This document shows, one piece after another, positions 62,551-64,000 of a stretch of 64,000 nt of DNA. Location of the stretch: positions 1-64,000 of the forward strand of contig CAZPQM010000003.1 of assembly GCA_964588995.1 (NCBI GenBank). Direction: 5' to 3'. The DNA is from CAZPQM01 sp964588995 (lineage in GTDB: Bacteria > Pseudomonadota > Alphaproteobacteria > Rickettsiales > UBA8987). How positions within the stretch are numbered: the first letter of the stretch is position 1; every line of letters begins with the position of its first letter. A program made the translations under genes and the position numbers. The notes under the pieces were generated by a model. The model did no database searches, was not told where the DNA came from, and saw nothing but the letters and a program-made list of their open reading frames with translations.

Positions 62551-63276
62551 ATGGCGCATCAACATACCACGGAAACGGGCACACTCCTCTACGCCATTGG
62601 CGATATCCATGGTCGGCTGGATTTATTGCAGCAATTGCATGCTATGATCCGCGAGGATATCGGGCGTCAATCTGCTCAAAAAGTCATCATCGTATATCTC
62701 GGCGACTATGTGGATCGCGGCCCTGCTTCACGTGGAGTGATCGAGCACCTGATTTCCGATCCGATGCCGGATTGCGAATCCATTTATCTCATGGGAAATC
62801 ACGAATTCGCCATGCTGGAATTTCTGAATCACCATGAGGAAACCGGCGTCTGGCTTAACTGGGGTGGCAAGCAGACGCTGGACAGCTACGATGTGCATCT
62901 TATCGATAGCCGTGGACGCAAAAAACCGCTTTATGACCTTGCAGAAGAAGCGAGGCAAAGCATATCAGAGGCGCATCGTAAATTTCTACGCCACTTACGT
63001 TACTATTACCGCCATGGAGATTATCTGTTTGTCCATGCCGGTATTGATCCGAAAAAACCGCTCGAGAACCAAAGTAAATATGACCTGCTCACGATTCGCG
63101 ACCGATTTATCTACGGTAATGAACCGCTTCCCTTTACCGTGGTGTTTGGTCATACCGTTTTCGACACACCATTCAGGGGCACGAACCGCATCGGCATTGA
63201 TACGGGGGCATTCAGCACCGGGCACTTAACCGCTGCCATATTACAGGATGACAAAATACGCTTTCTAACTACCTGA
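62551..63276 (+). CDS. Calcineurin-like Ser/Thr protein phosphatase family protein
   Basis: The 241-residue metallophosphoesterase carries all PPP-family motifs: GDIHGRLDLL, GDYVDRGP, GNHEF, the later histidine in LFVHAGIDP, and GHTVF. It resembles bacterial PrpA/PrpB-like and diadenosine tetraphosphatase-like enzymes. ATG 62551 is used; no strong Shine-Dalgarno is seen, and a TATAAT (62536-62541) lies directly upstream, so a very short leader is possible. It is divergent from mazEF, and the WbaP-like gene follows after 37 bases on the same strand. Confidence 0.9.
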   Translation: MAHQHTTETGTLLYAIGDIHGRLDLLQQLHAMIREDIGRQSAQKVIIVYLGDYVDRGPASRGVIEHLISDPMPDCESIYLMGNHEFAMLEFLNHHEETGVWLNWGGKQTLDSYDVHLIDSRGRKKPLYDLAEEARQSISEAHRKFLRHLRYYYRHGDYLFVHAGIDPKKPLENQSKYDLLTIRDRFIYGNEPLPFTVVFGHTVFDTPFRGTNRIGIDTGAFSTGHLTAAILQDDKIRFLTT

Positions 63277-63313
63277 AAATCCGTTATTAGTCATCGCAGC
63301 CAGAGGTAGCTAT

Positions 63314-64000
63314 ATGAATAAGTGGCCTATTTCCATCCTGATCCTGATAACAGACACCTTTGCGCTGTTTGCCGCGTGGTACCTTGCGCGTGAAGTCGGG
63401 CCTACGCTCTTTACCTCGTGGTACGGCCAGCATTATTTCGTAGTCGCTACCGCTAATGCCTATGCGGCGACCCCGCTATTCGGTATTCTCTCCGGGCTCG
63501 CCATCTTCCTCTTTCTTAACAAAAACCATTACAGCGTGCGCACGCCGTGGTGGAATCAGGTGCGGGATGTCGGCTTGATCACCGTAGTCTGCCTTTTGAT
63601 TCACGGCTTCGTGCAAAAACAGGCGCCGCATTTTATTGTCTTCAGCTTCTGGATGACAAGCTTTGTCCTCATATTGTTCGGACGACAGCTCTCACGTTTT
63701 ATCGGGCTTGTTATTGGCCAGTGGAAAATTCCGACCATTATCATCGGTGACGGCGAGAATGCGGTCGATACGTTTTACGCCATTCACAGCGATCATTACC
63801 CCGGCTATGATGTGAAACAGCTGATCCTGCGCTGCCGTCATTTCGACGAATTTGATCTCGAGGAATTGCCACCGGAATTTCATGATGTACCGATTAAAGA
63901 CGGCAGACAGGATATTGCACGTGCACTCGAAATCCAACCGGATACGTTTTATATTATTGCGCTTGATACGTTTCGCGGGGAGGAGCGGGAGATCATCCTG
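63314..64000 (+). CDS. WbaP-like undecaprenyl-phosphate sugar transferase, 5' part (runs off window)
   Basis: The 229 codons present start MNKWPISILILITDTFALFAAWYL and show four or five membrane helices, then NHYSVRTPWWNQVRDVG and a nucleotide-binding-like domain (IPTIIIGDGENAVDTFYAI). This is the N-terminal half of WbaP/polyprenyl-glycosylphosphotransferases, which load the first sugar-phosphate onto undecaprenyl phosphate. The catalytic C-terminal domain lies outside the window, so the assignment rests on the N-terminal features. GAGGT precedes ATG 63314. The gene is probably part of the surface-glycan locus that includes the two GT4 genes. Confidence 0.8.
   Translation, partial: MNKWPISILILITDTFALFAAWYLAREVGPTLFTSWYGQHYFVVATANAYAATPLFGILSGLAIFLFLNKNHYSVRTPWWNQVRDVGLITVVCLLIHGFVQKQAPHFIVFSFWMTSFVLILFGRQLSRFIGLVIGQWKIPTIIIGDGENAVDTFYAIHSDHYPGYDVKQLILRCRHFDEFDLEELPPEFHDVPIKDGRQDIARALEIQPDTFYIIALDTFRGEEREIIL

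Overview
The window is a stretch of a bacterial chromosome, most likely from an alphaproteobacterium. The evidence is a PstA with the long N-terminal periplasmic extension common in that class, an alphaproteobacterial style of PhoR, PccB, ComM and DnaA, and a WbaP-type sugar transferase. The species cannot be named from the sequence. Genes are dense on both strands, mostly housekeeping, with envelope-polysaccharide and accessory genes between them.

Layout. 0-9 kb: map, a short CinA-like gene overlapping an RTX-repeat-only protein, a HExxH protein, uvrB, motA, and a subtilase-like gene split by an in-frame amber codon. 9-18 kb: uvrD/pcrA, apaG, a vapBC toxin-antitoxin pair, and pstB-pstA-pstC-phoR without pstS, phoU or phoB. 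18-22.5 kb: a tight sugar operon, rfbD-rfbC-(GT2/SDR fusion)-(UDP-glucuronate epimerase-like). 22.7-28.3 kb: exported proteins (an ankyrin protein with a duplicated C-terminal domain, a small exported partner, a BON lipoprotein, an AsmA-like protein). 28.3-40.2 kb: transaldolase, priA, a threonine-dehydratase gene broken by a MITE-like element, pccB, pdxH, a short asparaginase-like protein, comM, dnaA and a rhodanese.

40.8-58.9 kb is an apparently perfect 9,064-bp direct tandem duplication. It carries mrpE-F-G, an MbhD/MbhE-like subunit, two alpha/beta hydrolases, a VOC protein, sucC and a 1,260-residue protein of unknown function. The two copies meet at a 6-bp microhomology (CCGGGC). The second copy of mrpE has lost its native start.

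58.9-64 kb is a polysaccharide-type region. Each of its two GT4 glycosyltransferases is directly coupled to an upstream toxin-antitoxin pair (mazEF-GT4 and higBA-GT4). A calcineurin-like phosphatase and the start of a WbaP-like transferase follow on the other strand.

Several families of GC-rich palindromic repeats are scattered through the window. One family lies in intergenic DNA and is also translated in frame inside uvrB and uvrD, in two different reading frames, much as Rickettsia palindromic elements are. The most notable features are the tandem duplication, the palindromes inside repair genes, the paired TA-glycosyltransferase operons, and the MITE with 30-bp inverted ends.
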